Shown one piece after another: positions 12,901 to 26,500 of a stretch of 64,000 nucleotides of DNA. The translations under genes and the position numbers were made by a program. The stretch's first letter is position 1. Every line of letters begins with the position of its first letter. Where the stretch lies: the NCBI RefSeq assembly GCF_000471905.2, contig NW_006499603.1, forward strand, positions 801,987 to 865,986. Reading direction: 5' to 3'. The notes beneath the pieces are model-generated. The model was not told the origin of the DNA. It made no database searches and saw nothing but the letters and a program-made list of their open reading frames with translations. This DNA comes from Amborella trichopoda (Eukaryota > Streptophyta > Magnoliopsida > Amborellales > Amborellaceae).

Positions 12901-15900
12901 GTTGTGAACCCTGGAAGCTTGTTCTCAGAAAAACCAAACATGTTTGTCCGAAAACTCAAACAAGCTGATCTAGCCCAAACTTCTTTTTCTTCTTGTTTCT
13001 CTTTTGTTTGTTGTGTGTGTGTGTGTGTGTCTGTGTGTGGTACTTTAAATACTTTCCAAGCTGCGCATCTTAGGATGAATCTGGTATGTTTTGGGCTGCC
13101 TTTGTGTTGAAGATCAACTTTTTTCATGACTGTCATCTCAGTTACTGGATTCCTGGAATATAGGGTAGAGGAGGTGTTACGAGCTGACTATTTTGTAAAG
13201 TCGAGCATTACTTACTAGTACCTTGGGATTCTTTGTGCATAAAAATCAGAGGTGTTCCAGGAACCAATTAATCAGAAGTTTTACCTTGGAAAAAGGAAAA
13301 TAGGAAAAAACCATCTATTTGTATGCAACTTTCAAGACATAGGTTTTCTGTATATTTCCTATTTGAAATTTTGAATCATCAAGATTTTTAGAGGTTCGCT
13401 ATCTTCTGCAACTTGGGCAACTGTTTTTCTTGTGCATTTGCTACATGTTTTATGTTCCCCTTGCCAATCATGTTCATGTTGCCCTTTAAAAATCTAATGC
13501 CTGCCCGTAAATGCTCTATTATTTCCTTGTATTTCTTTTGGTTCTATTATTGGCCCATATTCTATTTGGCTCCTGTTGCTTGGTGACTTCTAGTTTTCCT
13601 ACTATGTAAGAAATACAGATATCTTTAAATCTGTGGCTTGCTTGTGTGTCTTTTGTCTTTCATGTTTATGTAATAAATGTTTTATTTCTTTGAGTTTGTA
13701 GATCAAAGAGACGAAGGGTTGCTTCAAGTGGGGAGAATATAGAGGCTGGACCCACAGGTTTGATATGGATGACATTGCTTTCTTTCTGGTCTGTCTTAGT
13801 TATGGGCTTATGGCATAAGTACGATAAATCCAATTCAGTAGGCCTCTGTTAGAATGGCAAAACAACTCCAATAGGGAACCCCTTATTTAGGAAAGCGAAT
13901 AACAGTTTCTATTTTTTTTTTTTAAGAGATGTGGGTGTTTAGGTGGCATTTTATTAATAAACGGGTCAAGAAAATCGATCATCCACGGATAGTGGGGCGG
14001 ACCAAGCTGTGCCATTTTTAACTCCCAAACGGGCGGAAGGAAAGATGGTTCTATTCCTCGAATTTAGTCCATCCGAAAAGCCCCTGAGATGATGACATAG
14101 AAAATCCACTATTCACATAATAGCAGCTCAGACATTGATAGTTTATAAGATATTCAAAACAAATGTATCTCCAAGTTTGTGATTCAATTGAAATTTGTTT
14201 TGAAATGTCATAGATTATTGGATAGTCTGTTAATCTCAGATGTCCTTCAAAACCTGTCTCGTATATAGCTGCATATGTTTTTGATGCCGGATGTATAAAG
14301 ATCCAGTTGCAGTCTGATGAATCAAATCAAAGTGTTGCCGAGATTTACCTCTGAACTCCCCCTGTTGTTTTTGGCGTGAGTCAGAATGACAATGCATATG
14401 CTGTCAATGGAAAAGATATTCTTTTTCATTTTTATAATTAAATATGTTCTGCCTGAAGTCGATATTTCTCTTAATAGCTTAATATCCCATTTTACATTGT
14501 TCTTAGGAATTTTCACAGACTTGTTAGAGTCAATTTTGATGAATTCATATGCTTAATATCTATGCTGCCTTTCTTTCTCTCACTTAAAAATTAGGTCACA
14601 TTGATGTGAAGGATTAACTAATGTGACTCTGTGAACTGCTAGTAAGATAAAAAATGTGACTCTTCAAAAGGACCACATTCACACTCATGATATAAGGAAA
14701 TCGGTTACATATTTTTATTGAGGTCGTATGCACAGGAGTTCTGAGATATTGTATAGCTTATCTGATAATGATTCTTCCTTCCTATTTCACTTCCATAATT
14801 TTCCTTTCACACTTTTTTCTTGGTTTTTATTTCATTTATACCCTTTTCATGTGTATTTGTTTTGGGTTGACATCTACTAGACTGAAAGCAAATTAGCAAA
14901 CATTCTGTTGCATGATTAGAATTGATCCAAACATCGGGATAAGATAACAGACTACTAGTTTTCAGTGAGAGCCCAACTTTCTTAGGATTTTGATTTTTGT
15001 CTTTGGTGTTATAGATTAGATTATTTTGGTCAAAGTGTGAGGTATGAGCTGAATTTCTACTTTATTAGGCTTGCATCAGTTTCATGCTTTGACATTCTTT
15101 ATAAATTACAGTACTTGATTTTTGTTTGATTGGTAGATGATGGTATTTGATTTTCATCAGCTGGCATACTCTTTCTTCATTTTGTTGAAAACAATACTTC
15201 TTTCGCTAGCCTCTTGACAATGAATTTTTTTCTGTGCCTTAGTGCTTTGAATGATGAATATATATCCTGCATGGCTTCATAGTTATGCTGTTTTATCTTC
15301 TCTATTTTGCCACTAGATACTATTAAGTGTCACATGGATAGTAGGTCCTCTCTCTCTTCAGGATGTTCTTTTTGTTGTCTCCTAGAGAGTAATTGCATTT
15401 CCTTGTTGGGGCCTGTGTAGGGACAACTGAAGGGAAAAGAGCTCTATACCATTGCAACTATTGCAATAAGGATATCTCTGGAAAGATACGCATCAAATGC
15501 ACTAAATGTCCTGATTTTGACCTTTGTGTTGAATGCTTTTCAGTTGGAGCTGAAGTTACACCTCACAAAAGCAATCACCCCTACAGGGTTATGGTTGGTA
15601 TTCTAGATCTACCTTTGCTTTTCCTTGTTTAGCAAATGATTTATATCTTGTTTTATTAGCTCATGGTGATAATCATTGTCCACATATCCGTGGTTACTCA
15701 GAAGATCTATGCTCTGTATTATTCATTGCTCCTTTGGTGTTAGGAGTATCTATTAAAAGCAATATGGATATTGGAGGGAGTGGTTAGTTTCTTGAAAGGA
15801 CTGTTTGATGGATCACCCAATTGTCATATGTAAAATCACCAATAATGTAAGAGCCATTGTAAGGAAATTGAGTGGCCTGAGGCATGTTGGCAATATAGAT

Positions 15901-18900
15901 TTGTTAACTTGGTTATGGAAAATTTCGTGGAGGAAATGAGAACCTACCCAGGATCAAATAAGGATGCATCAGCTGAGTTTATACCCTAGGATCCACTTGT
16001 GGAATTAGGATCACATGCATTTGATTGATTTGGTTGAATTAATAAACTCTCTATCGGTACACAATTTATCATGTAAGATTTATTTTTGAAATATATTTGA
16101 GTTTTATCTTGTGCCAGAAAAGAATGTGTCATGTTTTCTTCTAAAGGATGAGAAGATTATACTCGTGGGCATTTCAATCATTTTACTTCATTTTTGGATA
16201 ATGTAGCCTTAAAAGGATATGCTTAGGCTTTGTTTGTTGGCACCCACCTTAAGAAACTTTATGTGATGGGTGCTGCATTCTTTTGAACACATTACTATAT
16301 AGATGAGAGCCCATGGTTCTTTCCATCTCTATTACATTCATGGGAAGTGGAGCAGCATTTTGAATGGCTGCTCCATTATATTTTTTGTTTGGGAACACTT
16401 GCCAAACCTTCTTGTTCACTGCCATGAAACCTTCAGTTGTATTGCATATTAATGCAATAAAAGGGCTTCCTAAACCCAGCCTTACTGATTCATGATTTAT
16501 CTTATCAAGCAATGTTTACATTTGAGGTACTAATTAAGGTTGAGTGTGCCTGTATGTGGCTTGGAAATTCAAATATCCTAAGTGAAATATTCTTGGGCAC
16601 ACAATTATAGTGCAGCAGGTGCCCTTACCTGAAGTCATTACCCTAAAAATATTTTCTTGTTACTATCTAGTTGTTGACGGAAGAAAGGCAAATGTGAGTT
16701 CAGATATACAATTTTACAGGATGACATGGTTGATCACAGCAAGTGGAGAATGATACTAGGGCAACAATAACTCTTACATAAGTGTAATAAATTTTAAGAA
16801 TCTCTAAGTATCTTGTGCATCGTTCTTGGTTGTAGACATTTATTAGCTGAAGTTACTGTGGGTGTGAACTTGATCTTGTTTTCTATGATAATCAATTTGG
16901 TGAGTTTATCAATAATGATCAAATTGGTGAAATTAGTCGTCGTCTTCTCTTTATTTGTTTCCTTCAGTGCGATATCAGTACTTCTGTATTGCTGCAGCCA
17001 TTGTTCTCTTAATGTCTTTCTTCTGATAATGTAGTTCCCTTTTTCGTTGAAGGCTCTGAACATTTGTTTTAATTAACATTTTAAATTCTTCGAGAATCAA
17101 CTTTCTTATGTTTGATTATTCTCTTACTGTTATTACTTACCAACACTTTCCTGCATTTTGAATTTTTTTTAACTGTAGTGTCTTGCAATTTAAAGTTAAT
17201 AGTGGTGGAGCCCTTGAATACTCCCTTGCTTCATCACAATGCTCATAATATTTTTCTTGCAAATACTTCTAGGATCAACTTTCTGGTGTTTGATTATTCT
17301 CTTACTGTTATTACTTAGCAATACTTTCCTGCATTTTGATTTTTTTTTTAACTCTAGTGTCTTGCAATTTAAAGTTATTAGTGGTGGAACCCTTTAATAC
17401 TCCCTTGCTTCATCACAATGCTCATAATATTTTTCTTGCACAGGATAATTTGTCCTTTCCCCTTATTTGTTCAGATTGGAATGCCGATGAAGAGATATTG
17501 CTCTTAGAGGTTGGTCAGAAATCTTATACTACATATCTTGATTAAATGTCATATTATTTACATTGTCATATGGACAATATTTTCTGTGTGCTGTCTAGAT
17601 AAATATTTTGCCTGAGGGTTATCTTACTGACTCTGGGATGCTAGGGAATTGAAATGTACGGACTGGGAAACTGGGCTGAAGTTGCAGAGCATGTAGGTAC
17701 TAAGAGCAAAGCACAATGCATTGATCACCATACAATAGCATACATAAATTCTCCATGCTATCCTCTTCCGGTACTGTGCTTCTTCTTCCCTTCCTGTTAA
17801 TGCTTGATTGCAGATTGCATTTCCTAGAACCTGGGGCCTCTGTGTGTGACTACTGTTTGGTATTTCCAGGACATGTCACGTGTGAATGGAAAGAACAGGA
17901 AGGAGCTTCTTGCTATGGCCAAAGTACAAACTGAAGGGAAGAAAGGTTTGTCATGGTTTATCTTTCACAGTTCATACTTGGTTTCTTCCTATTTCTACGT
18001 CAAATGGTTAGAGTTCCTCCTGCAATTTTAGTACCCAGTTTGTGAACGGGCTCTAGGCAGAGTTGGTTGCAGTGTAGGTGCCATAACGTGACATCTAGAA
18101 TTCCATTCCCACGAGGTCCCAAGTTATCATTAAAAAAAAAAGGACATTTATTTAAAAAAGAAAAACAAAAAGATTCTAAGCTTATTAAGGATATAATATT
18201 CCACTGTTATTCGATATGGTTAACTAGCAACAGATAAATAAGAATTAGATCCAATTTAAGGCTAGCTCGGCCTATTGTGGCATCCATATTCTGATGATCT
18301 GATCCTCTGTTTCATAATTATTTATTTATGATAGTAATCCATACTTAAGCGAAAGAGCTAGTCCAAATTGCATTACACTTATTTATTGATGCAGGTTTTT
18401 CTGCGCCTGGGGAAATCTTGCCAAAAGAAGAATCTCCTTTCTCTCCTACGAGGTTAAAGTATGATGAGCATTTGTTTGTTTTATCCTTTAATATATTAAC
18501 ATTCATTCTCCATGGCTGACAGGGAATGAACTTTTTATTCTAATTCAATTTTAAATTTGTTTGAGAAGGGTTGAGGAAGCTCCAACTGGGAGATCGCCAT
18601 CTAATCTAACTGCAGGTTCGAAATAAGATTCTTTTTGGCAGTTTGTGAAATATGATTCTTCGTAACGTTAAGTGCGTAGTCATGATTTGTGTTACAAAAA
18701 AAAGGACTGTGTATTCACGTTTATATAAGATTATTGGTTGATTATACTTGACGGGAAACCTGCTGCTATTTGAATGTCTGTTGCATCAGATGGAGAATTC
18801 TCAGAATCCAAGATAAATGGTGTTGGTCGTAACAGTGTGATTGGCGCATCAGCAGGTGCAGGTAAGAAGGCATCAAACATGTTACAGCTCAAGGATGGTT

Positions 18901-21553
18901 CTGATGGAATCAAGATTGAAAATTTGGCATCGGTTGAAGGTATTCCAGGAATCAAATATGTTTCTACTTACTAGTCGTTATTACTTTCTTTGATTTAGGT
19001 TTTCTAAGTGATTCTTTTTCTATCTTTGGGTTTTCCCTCTTCATTGATGCAGAAGTTGTATGGAACAGAAGTTTTATTTCTGCTTGCTTCTTACACTCAA
19101 GATGGGGTCACTTGATATATTTGTTTGAATATTTTGTGATAAATGTTTCTTTTTGCATTTACATTTTTTTGGGTAAGACTACAAAATAGTATTCCTTCTG
19201 TTAAAACTGGATAAGTCATATGAAGTGCTGTGGGTCTAGCTGTTATGCATAAGTTCTTAGTATCGGGCTGGCTATCAGATTCTCTCTAGTTCTTGGGGTG
19301 AAGGATACTGACGCCTAGAATTTATTGAGAAACACACGATATTCCTTATTAAAAGTTACTCATGTAATTTACATAATTTGCACAACTATTGAGCTGCTTT
19401 TTACTGGTATCTCATTCTCCAATTTGACCAGGGCTTTCAAGTACATAAAATTCACTGGATATCTATGTTTTAATAAATATTGGGTGATGTAATTTATTCT
19501 TTAAATTTATAATGTATAATATTGTGCTATAGCGTGCAAGTGATTTAAAACACGGCTTAGTTTGATGATTTATGTTTTTAAGTCCTATCCATATTCTTCA
19601 TATTTTCTTGTCTATACACATTTCAAATGATTAAAATCTTTTCCTTATTTTTCTTCTATTGACTGATATTGATGAGACTGGACGCTTTACCTTTTTGATG
19701 ACTTTCTGGTTTTTATAGTATTGTTTTTAACTGTTTCCGTAGAAGTTTAAGAGTTAAAGCTCTATCTTGCTACATCAAGAAGCTAATCTGCTAGCAAAAG
19801 AAGGGATATCTAAATCAGGATTGGCCATAATGTTTTTTTAAAGATTAAAAGGTTCATCATGGGAGTCTGCTTTATATAGAGCTTTTGGTTACAATTTTCT
19901 TTGACATATTGTACTTGACTTCTACTTAGTCCTTTACTGCTATCTCACATGCTAAACTGAAGGCTCAATTTTTCTCTGATAATTAGTAGTTTTAAGGCGT
20001 ATTAGTTTTGTTATAGAGAGTTATATTGTTTAGCAATATCTAAAATGGAGGCAATAATTAAACTTGCTGTTTAGATTCTCTATGGGTATTTTCCTCTTAT
20101 TATTATTATTTTTTTATAGTTAACTTCCATTTAGAATCAAATAACAGACCCCATTTCAGTTGTCTACAGTGTGGCAGTTGATTTTACATTCTAAATTTAG
20201 ACTTGCATTCCATCTAAATTAATTGAAATTGGCAGATTCTCATATGGACAGAAGCCTTGGAGGGAAGAAACCGAAAGTCATAGGAGATAAGGGGCCATCT
20301 ATGACTGAACTGAGTGGCTATAACCCCAAGAGGCAAGAGTTTGATCCTGAGTATGATAATGATGCAGAGCAGCCTTTGGCTGAGATGGAGTTCAAAGATA
20401 ATGACACCGAAACTGATCGTGAATTGAAGTTAAGAGTTTTGCGTATTTATCTTTCACGGTTAGTAGTGATCCCTTGGTATCTTTACTCATGAGATAATAT
20501 TAGAATACTGAGAGTACCTTCATGGCACAATGTAGCTTCAATGTTTATGAACTTATGAAGTTAATGTGGATGGCGGCCTGTGACATTGCTGTGCATTTAT
20601 GGTTGAATGCTCCAAATGATGAATGCTGGCTTGCCGCTGACGTTAGTGTGGCTTTAGATAGTTCATGATCTTTCCTAGTTTGGAATATCCTTTCATTCTC
20701 TGGGTGATATTTTTGCTGTTTTCGATGCTACTGTTTTACTGGTGAAACACAAGTTGATACTTCAAATCAATAGTTATTCAAATTTTAATGTTAGGATGTT
20801 GCCTTTTCATCTTCAAAGACAATGCCCACTTGCAGAACTAGCACCTATAAAAAGTATATGCTTCTCTCAATCTTGTCATGCTCCTGTATGTAATATGCTT
20901 CTCTATATCTTATCATGCTTTTGTATGTTTTGTATCATATTGGGAAGGTTATGTCGGTCTGATTACAAATTACAAATCTCTAATTAGTATTTCTATGGTT
21001 AATGATGATACAAGCCTGTAATAATACCTTTACATATAAAGCGATGTGATGTCATATGCAGTTACTTGTGAGCATCAGGTGCTTTATTGATAGTTTCCCT
21101 ATTACCTCTGTACTATGTGTTGTTAAAAATTTGTTTTATGTGAATATGCTTTCTCTGCCTCATGCTTTTGGCAGCCACATATTTTGATGTTCTAGCATGT
21201 TTTGTTTTGCTTTCCTCCTCAGTCTCCACAAATGTAAATGTCTTGTGAGATGTGATAAATCATCTTTAGCCTTGGGAAAATCTCTAGGACTGGATGGTTA
21301 CCCTATGAATTCATGCTTGGATATCTTTTGGATTTCGTCCGCAAGATATCATGGCTGCATTTTCGGGATTTCAAGTTGGGAGAAGAATGCTCAAGGAGGT
21401 TTATTCTTCCATCATGATCTATATTACCTTAGACCAAAATATGGGTTTGGCATTGTGACTTGTTAGGTATATTATTTATTATAGATTAGAATTATGTTGG
21501 CATGCACATTTCATCTCTTTGAAGTTATGAAGAATCTTAGAGGTATCCTAAAG

Positions 21554-21601
<48 letters not shown>

Positions 21602-23432
21602 CATAAATTCCAGTTGCAAATCTGGAGATGTGCAACTGGAATTTTATGTGATCGCCGCAAACCAATGAAGCTAAAGGGTAAGTTTTATAGGACAGCTGTG
21701 AGACTAGCTTTTCTTTATGGGGCAGAATGTTAGGCGGAGATGAGGATGTTGAGATGGATGAGTAGTAAGACAAAAAGGGATATAATCTTAAATGAATCCA
21801 TTCGGGAAAGTTTAGGTGTGGCACCAATAGGCGATAAGATGAGATAGAGTAAACTTAGGTGGGTTGGCTATGTGTAGCGTCAACCCAGTACAACACTTGT
21901 TAGGAGTTGCGAGTTAGTTCACGTGGAAGGATCGAAAAGGGCAAAGGGTAGGTCCAAAAGGATGTGGTTGGAAATAATCCAAAAAGATATAGGGACTTAT
22001 GTCTTCACTGAGGGTATGGCCGTAAATAGAGAAGAATGGTGGATCGGGATTCGTGTAGCGGACTCTAATTAATTGAGAAAGGTTATGATATATATATATA
22101 TATATATCGAGGAAAAAGACATAAAGCCCCGTCTTTTATAGGTGAAAGAGATAAACCCCCCCTCTCTAAACCCCCCTGTCTTATAAATATCCTATGGAAT
22201 CCCGTAAGTCTAACGAAAAATGACGCTTAATCCCCTTCTTACTTTTTCCATTATCCAAAGGAAAATTGTTTCAGGGTATAAAGCAACCATCTTAAAGATG
22301 GATGCAAATATGTGGTCCATCTAAAAATAATTGAAACTAACAGTTCAAATGTTTTCTTAATACAATTATTATTTCTTATTTATTTTTTCATATTCATGAT
22401 TTCCATGTTAGAGATTACATGTCCTTAAAAATTAAGTCCAACAATCCATCTCAAAAATAGATTTTTACGAGGTGACTCATTTCTACATGGATTCATAGAA
22501 ACCGTGTCTTTGTCCAAATAATAGAATTTACCATTGTTTTTTTTATAAATATCCCATGAAATCCCCTTTGGCGTAATGTCTTAAAATTAGGGGTTCCATC
22601 TCTCAGCTTTTCGTCTCTTTGGTGTTGAACAATTGGGGAGTTCTTTGCATCCTCCTCGTGAGGCCAAGTGAAAACTTGGTTGGGAGAGAGTTTGAGTAAT
22701 GACTAAAAACCAGGAAGAGAGCGGGCCATGTGAACCACCTCTCTTTTCTTTCTACCTCTTCCCTCTCTCTTATTTTTATCACTTCTAATTCTCTCTAAAA
22801 ATCAACTTATTTGTAGGAAAGGAATAATGGTTCTTTCAAATCCAGTTGGTGAATCTACAACATAGAGAGAAGGGCCTGAAAATTGGCACAATTACTGCTT
22901 TCCGTGAGCGTTTGGGCTTCATTGATGATGTCAGGGAATGGATGTGAGCTTTCATTGGGGAATATCTGGTGAAACAGAAAGTGGAAGGTTTTGAGTTGGT
23001 TAATCATAGCAATTTTTATTATTCATTCAGGAATTCTACTTAAGTATTTTGATATAAAATATGTCAAACACTTTTAAAAAATCATTGCTGATTCTTGAAT
23101 CTTCTCATGATTTTAGATGCAAAAAAGCCCCATCAGTGGCTTTTACACCTGATGGATTGAAATATATATAAATACTATTGTATTAGTATATTTTCTTATT
23201 TTTTGAATATATCGAAATATATATAAATACAATCATATTAGTATATTTTCTTATTATATTTTATGTTAGTATAGTTTCTTATTATATTACAAAATGAATT
23301 AGTATAAGATATATTTAGATATCTAAAATACATTATATAATATAATACTTTAATGCACTAATTACAAATAACAATACAATGTAATGTACTATAATATATA
23401 ATTTAATATAATATGATACTGTACATGTTATG

Positions 23433-23519
<87 letters not shown>

Positions 23520-26500
23520 TACAGACGTCACNNNNNNNNNNNNNNNNNNNNGATATTATAGTTCACCTGAAGCACCTCACGTGAGGAGACTGTAAAAAAG
23601 TTATGGGAACTATATTGCACTATTAAGCTAGGTGCACCATGACTTTACACTAGTCTTATAGACATTCATGTCTCTTTCTAACGATGCTGGATGAAGACCG
23701 AGAATTTTCTTGATTTCAAATTAAACTGTAAAAAGATATCTAGGAAAGAATCTTCGTAAGACGCACACAGGTTTAGCGTAATATCTTAAACCTGCGAGAG
23801 CTCAAATATTATAGTCTACACTTGCTACGAACCTATCGAACCTATGGAGCTATATTCCTGTGACATGCGTAACTCACATTTTAGGTATCGTACAGATATA
23901 TAACAATTTGATGTTGCAAAAAAGATGTAACAATTTGATGTTGCAAAAAAGATTTTCTTATATTTGGTGTGCAAAACAGATTTTCTTATAACAAATCGAT
24001 GTTGCAACACACACACACAAACACACACACATAACAACCAAGTATTTATTTTTAACCAGGGTTCCACAGTTACACAAGGTTCTTAACATGTGCATTTATT
24101 TTTTATGCAAATGCGTCCATCAGCAGTTGTCATGCCAGTGAACCTTGGCCTTTTTTGTTTGTTGATAGTAGATAACTTGCTAGTTAATTGTAAGGTATGT
24201 TTGGCAGGCTTGATGAGAGGAAAAGGAGAAAGGATTTCATATTGGAGAGGAACTTGCTTTATCCTAATCCTCTGGAGAAGGAACTGTCAAAAGAAGACAC
24301 GGAAATATATCATAGGTGTAAGGTGTTCATGCGCTTTCATTCTCAGGAGGAACATGATGCATTAATCCGGGGATTCATTCAAGAACGCAAGATTCGACAA
24401 AGAATTCAAGAACTACAGGTTTGAAAATTTGATAGAAAATGGGTTCTTTGATGAAAATGTTACTTATGAAGATAAGGGTTGTTTAATTAATGAGTTCTTG
24501 AGAATGTTTTTAGAGCCTATAGGCTCCATTCTTTCAGATGTTTTCCCAGGCCCTTGGAATTTCATGAACTGGTAGTGTCTTCCATACAGAACTTTGAAGG
24601 TTGTGTTTTTCTGGGAAATCCATGTGTTATTTTTAAGTGGTCAGCATTCTAAGTTTGCTCTCTTATTCCCATTCCATTAGTTATATTTATCTTGTCAGCA
24701 TTCTAAGTCTACTGTCACAACAAAAATAGTCTTTGAGTTTTAGATTTGGGTGCGGTTTGTATAGAGCCGAGGCTCTAAACAATCAAAGTAAAGCGCACCT
24801 TCAAATAGTGTCGAGAAATGTAGTTTCAATACTGGAAATCTTTGCGATAGCCTTAAAATATGTTTTGATATTTAATTATAAAATTTAAAGCTTAAAAAAT
24901 AATGTAGATTTAGCAGATCTATGAAAACTTGAAAATCTTAAAAATTGACGGTCCAAAAATGCGTTACAAGATGCAATATTTCCAAAACTTGAAATCCTTT
25001 TTTTTTCATGTCCATGCATCTTGAGGCCGAGATGATCAATTTGAGGATATTTGGGCATCAAAACAACCTCTTCTAGTAAAATTTTTGAGGTGGGTTCTAA
25101 TTTCATTGTATAGAGCCTCGGCTCTATATAAACTTTACCTTTAGATTTTCTTAATTATGTATGTATGCTTTTTGAAATTGCTCACTATAAGATCTCAGTG
25201 CTACCTATACTTCATTCAAACTGCTTCTCTAGTCTGCTGATGGAGCTCATTTTTCATCAGTCGATGCACAAGAAAATTAACAAGTCATGTAGAACTCCCT
25301 TTAACTAACAAGTAAAATTAACAAATGTGTGGAATGCTCATGAGTTAAAATAATTTATCTTGGTTCAAGATGGAGATGATAAGTTGGCTGCATATCTTTC
25401 TTCATAGAGGTATGCCTCAGTGTTATAAGAATATCCTTCATCAGAACAATATTTGATGTCCTGAAGTTTACCAATCCAGAAAAAACAAAAACCAATCCCG
25501 AAAAAACAAAAGTACCAAAAAGGCTACAAGGTACTTTCTCCAAAAAAAAAAAGGAAAAAAAGGTTACAAGATTTCATATAAAAGACAAATACCTAAATTC
25601 ACAGTCGGCTATGAAACTGTTGGTACCTTTTTTGTCAGTGTGATGATGTCATTTATGACAGGTGATAAAACTTTTATCTCAGAGCTCCTGAGTATGATTC
25701 CCTAATGTTCAGGAATATCGAGCTGTTGGGTGCCATACATTGGCTGAAGGAGAGAGATATGCTGCCGAGAAAAGAAGGAAAGAGTCAGAATCAAACATAA
25801 AGAAGGCAAAGGAAGGTGGTCATCTTGGTGCAAGCGGCAAAGTATTGCAGAAGGTGAACCGCCCTATGATGAAAGAGAAACCAGAATCTGATGGAAGCCC
25901 TGGCAGCACTGTCGATAACCAGAAAACAAAGGGACCCATGGCGATGGATTCTTGTGTCAACAATTTATCATCTACAAGGGCAATGGATCAATGGGATATC
26001 ACTGGACTTCCTGGAGCAAATTTACTGTCTTCAAGTGTGAGTATTGGGTGCTTTCCTAAGTTCATTTTTTTGTTTCAAAATGAGATTGAGATTATTTTTG
26101 TTCTTTTTAAGCCCATATATTCTCTCAAGTTATGTAAGAAAGAGCTCTCTTTATTTCACTGTTTGGTTTATGATAAGATTTCTTTTTTGGTTTAGTAATG
26201 TCATAGAAATTGACAGTTTATCCTTCAAGTCAAGTGTCGGCAGGTTTTCTATGCTTGAAAATTCTTTTGAATTTTTTATGCTGGCGTACACCAGTATTGC
26301 AAAGCTTGTAATAAGAGCATTACAAATATATACAATTAACATTCTCAAAAAGAGGGAAAACAAAAAAACTCTCAAAATCATTTATGGCATAGTCTGGTTG
26401 CAGTTCTTATATACTCATCTCATAGTCTGGTTGAATAATCCATTTGCAGTTTTTTTCTAGAAGCATTAGCTGACTATTTTATGGTACTTGAAGCCCTTTT

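Larger units (their letters stand above)
20459..24207. other. ADA2 intron 10, transposon-rich
   Basis: This 3.7-kb intron holds a (CT)n(TA)n tract (about 21555-21600), a hairpin, an RTE LINE tail, a (TA)n tract with an assembly gap and an (AC)n tract at about 24007-24031. At 22110-22620 two short direct repeats near 22182 and 22543 share TATAAATATCC, with C-rich sequence nearby; this may be an unclassified element, but no ends were found. Confidence 0.6.

Noticed and set aside
12864-13136. Paired frames around a (GT)n tract in intron 1
   Set aside because: Shadow readings of a microsatellite; no homology.
18940-18974. Continuation of ADA2 exon 9 to a nearby stop
   Set aside because: A donor site at 18940 restores the conserved reading in exon 10.
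22110-22620. Possible MITE with C-rich ends
   Set aside because: Only short direct repeats were found; no inverted ends or target duplication.
26037-26460. + strand frames of 138-151 codons after ADA2 exon 12
   Set aside because: They run past the exon 12 donor into AT-rich intron; the hydrophobic text is not a domain.
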